DNA from: Candidatus Parcubacteria bacterium | GTDB taxonomy: Bacteria; Patescibacteriota; Patescibacteriia; UBA1558; GWA2-36-10 | NCBI GenBank assembly: GCA_003599205.1 | Contig: QZJA01000009.1 | Coordinates: forward strand, 1 to 23,599 | Direction of reading: 5' to 3' | DNA length: 23,599 bases | Shown: positions 22,915 through 23,599 of the stretch, piece after piece | Layout: every line of letters starts with the position of its first letter | How positions within the stretch are numbered: the first letter of the stretch is position 1 | The notes under the pieces: model-generated | What the model was told of the DNA's origin: nothing | What the model saw: the letters and a program-made list of their open reading frames with translations, nothing else | Database searches by the model: none | Program-made: the position numbers and the translations under genes

Positions 22915-22943
22915 TTGACTTATATATTTCTTTATGCTATTTT
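22915..22943 (+). promoter_or_regulatory. Promoter of the str (rpsL) operon
   Basis: TTGACT at 22915-22920, a 17-base spacer and TATTTT at 22938-22943. Transcription would start near 22950, exactly where the leader hairpin begins. Confidence 0.65.
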
Positions 22944-22949
22944 ATTGAG

Positions 22950-23015
22950 GACTTTTCCCAAGAAATGGGATACCGCTACGCGGGAAAAATAGTCAATTTT
23001 TTATTTTATTTTAAG
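22950..23015 (+). promoter_or_regulatory. Structured rpsL leader with attenuator-like hairpin
   Basis: gacttttccc (22950-22959) pairs with gggaaaaatagtc (22982-22994) with one bulge, and a T-rich tract (22997-23015) follows. A competing small hairpin ccgc-tac-gcgg (22973-22983) uses the same G residues. Mutually exclusive folds ahead of a T tract are the layout of a transcription attenuator, which would fit autoregulation of ribosomal protein synthesis. Confidence 0.5.
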
Positions 23016-23020
23016 AAAAT

Positions 23021-23452
23021 ATGCCAACAGTCAATCAATTATTGAAAAAACCTAGAAAAAGCCGTAAGAAAAAAGCTACTACTCCAGCTTTAAAAACGGT
23101 TTTAAATAGTTTAAGACGCAGAAAAAGAGATTTGCCCAAAGGTGCTCCTTTTAAACGTGGAGTATGTCTTAAAGTTACTACTACTACCCCAAAGAAACCT
23201 AACTCAGCTTTACGTAAAATCGCTAGGGTCAGACTTTCCAATGGTATGGAAGTTACTGCTTATATTCCGGGTGAAGGTCACAACTTACAAGAGCACAGCA
23301 TTGTTCTTATTCGTGGTGGTAGGGTAAAAGACTTACCTGGTGTTCGTTATACTATTGTTCGTGGTGTTTATGATACTCAGGGAGTAAGTGGTAGGAAACA
23401 AGGTCGTTCACTTTATGGTACTAAGAAAGAAAAAAAATCTAAAGCTAGTTAA
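23021..23452 (+). CDS. rpsL: 30S ribosomal protein S12
   Basis: S12 sits at the decoding centre of the small subunit and helps control accuracy. The 143-residue protein starts MPTVNQLLKKPRKS and shows TPKKPNSALRKIARV and RGGRVKDLPGVRYTIVRG, the two streptomycin-linked loops, with the lysines that confer sensitivity in E. coli. The D of VKDLPG is the residue methylthiolated in some bacteria. A C-terminal lysine/serine tail slightly extends the protein beyond the usual ~124 residues. It is the first gene of the str operon, with rpsG starting 5 bases after its stop. Confidence 0.98.
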   Translation: MPTVNQLLKKPRKSRKKKATTPALKTVLNSLRRRKRDLPKGAPFKRGVCLKVTTTTPKKPNSALRKIARVRLSNGMEVTAYIPGEGHNLQEHSIVLIRGGRVKDLPGVRYTIVRGVYDTQGVSGRKQGRSLYGTKKEKKSKAS

Positions 23453-23457
23453 ATTAT

Positions 23458-23599
23458 ATGAGAGGAAAACAAGCTCCTAAAAGAGGAATAAAAGCAGATC
23501 CAAGATTTCAAAGAATAGATCTGGCTAAGCTTATCAACAAGATTATGGAACGTGGTAAAAAAACCACTTCGCAAAAGATTGTTTATAGTGCCTTTGATT
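23458..23599 (+). CDS. rpsG: 30S ribosomal protein S7 (3'-partial)
   Basis: ATG at 23458 opens a frame to the window end, 47 codons, reading MRGKQAPKRGIKADPRF and then LAKLINKIMERGKK, which matches the start of S7. S7 binds the 3' major domain of 16S rRNA and begins assembly of the head of the small subunit. It follows rpsL after 5 bases, the usual str-operon order. The rest lies beyond the window. Confidence 0.95.
   Translation, partial: MRGKQAPKRGIKADPRFQRIDLAKLINKIMERGKKTTSQKIVYSAFD

Noticed and set aside
1..23599. UGA recoding as glycine
   Set aside because: UGA ends several full-length genes at the expected place (ybeY, the 598-residue protein, the 493-residue protein), and an RF2 gene is present.

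Overview
The window looks like a piece of a Candidate Phyla Radiation (Patescibacteria, probably parcubacterial) chromosome. The evidence is AT-rich DNA, short intergenic gaps, many single-pass surface proteins with thrombospondin type 3 or Cys-rich modules, a compact ybeY-dgkA-ftsA-ftsZ-nrdR block, a split ComEC, and frequent use of starts without a Shine-Dalgarno sequence. UGA is used as a stop (ybeY and the 598-residue protein, for example), so the glycine-UGA code of Gracilibacteria/Absconditabacteria does not apply. Phylum placement is an inference from gene content.

Layout. (1) 1-7663: four cell-surface genes. They are a giant Cys-rich von Willebrand A protein cut by the window edge, a membrane-anchored protein with paired cysteines, and two paralogous anchored proteins with calcium-binding TSP3 repeats, one carrying a perfect 42-bp tandem repeat. 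(2) 7653-11454: housekeeping block ybeY, dgkA, ftsA, ftsZ, nrdR, with a small lipoprotein overlapping nrdR. (3) 11699-14319: a cobalamin riboswitch, a 25-codon leader ORF and a terminator precede a secreted protein made of an alpha/alpha-barrel plus a DUF4430 domain, the same pair that makes up vertebrate transcobalamin and intrinsic factor. A membrane-anchored partner gene follows. This is the most interesting system here: a predicted B12-capture surface operon in a lineage that generally cannot make B12. (4) 14388-15841: small membrane protein and peptide chain release factor 2 (no programmed frameshift). (5) 15882-19549: a surface protein of unknown function with an apparently leaderless start, then comEC split into a membrane-channel gene and a separate metallo-beta-lactamase-fold gene. 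(6) 19633-21991: a stand-alone response regulator, an extended nucleoside diphosphate kinase, a structured non-coding RNA resembling 6S RNA, rpmB on the minus strand, and an M50-family membrane metalloprotease. (7) 22063-22890: a GC-rich, compositionally foreign lipoprotein gene with a cohesin-like domain, under an AT-rich host-type promoter and closed by a terminator. (8) 22915 to the end: the str operon start, with a possible attenuator, rpsL, and the first part of rpsG.

Working together: the B12 operon, nrdR next to it, and the general dependence of many such genomes on B12-dependent ribonucleotide reductase suggest vitamin scavenging linked to deoxynucleotide supply. ComEC plus a pilin-like module in the giant surface protein fit a lifestyle of attaching to hosts and taking up DNA for nucleotides. 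These functional links are inference; no reductase or pilus gene is in the window.
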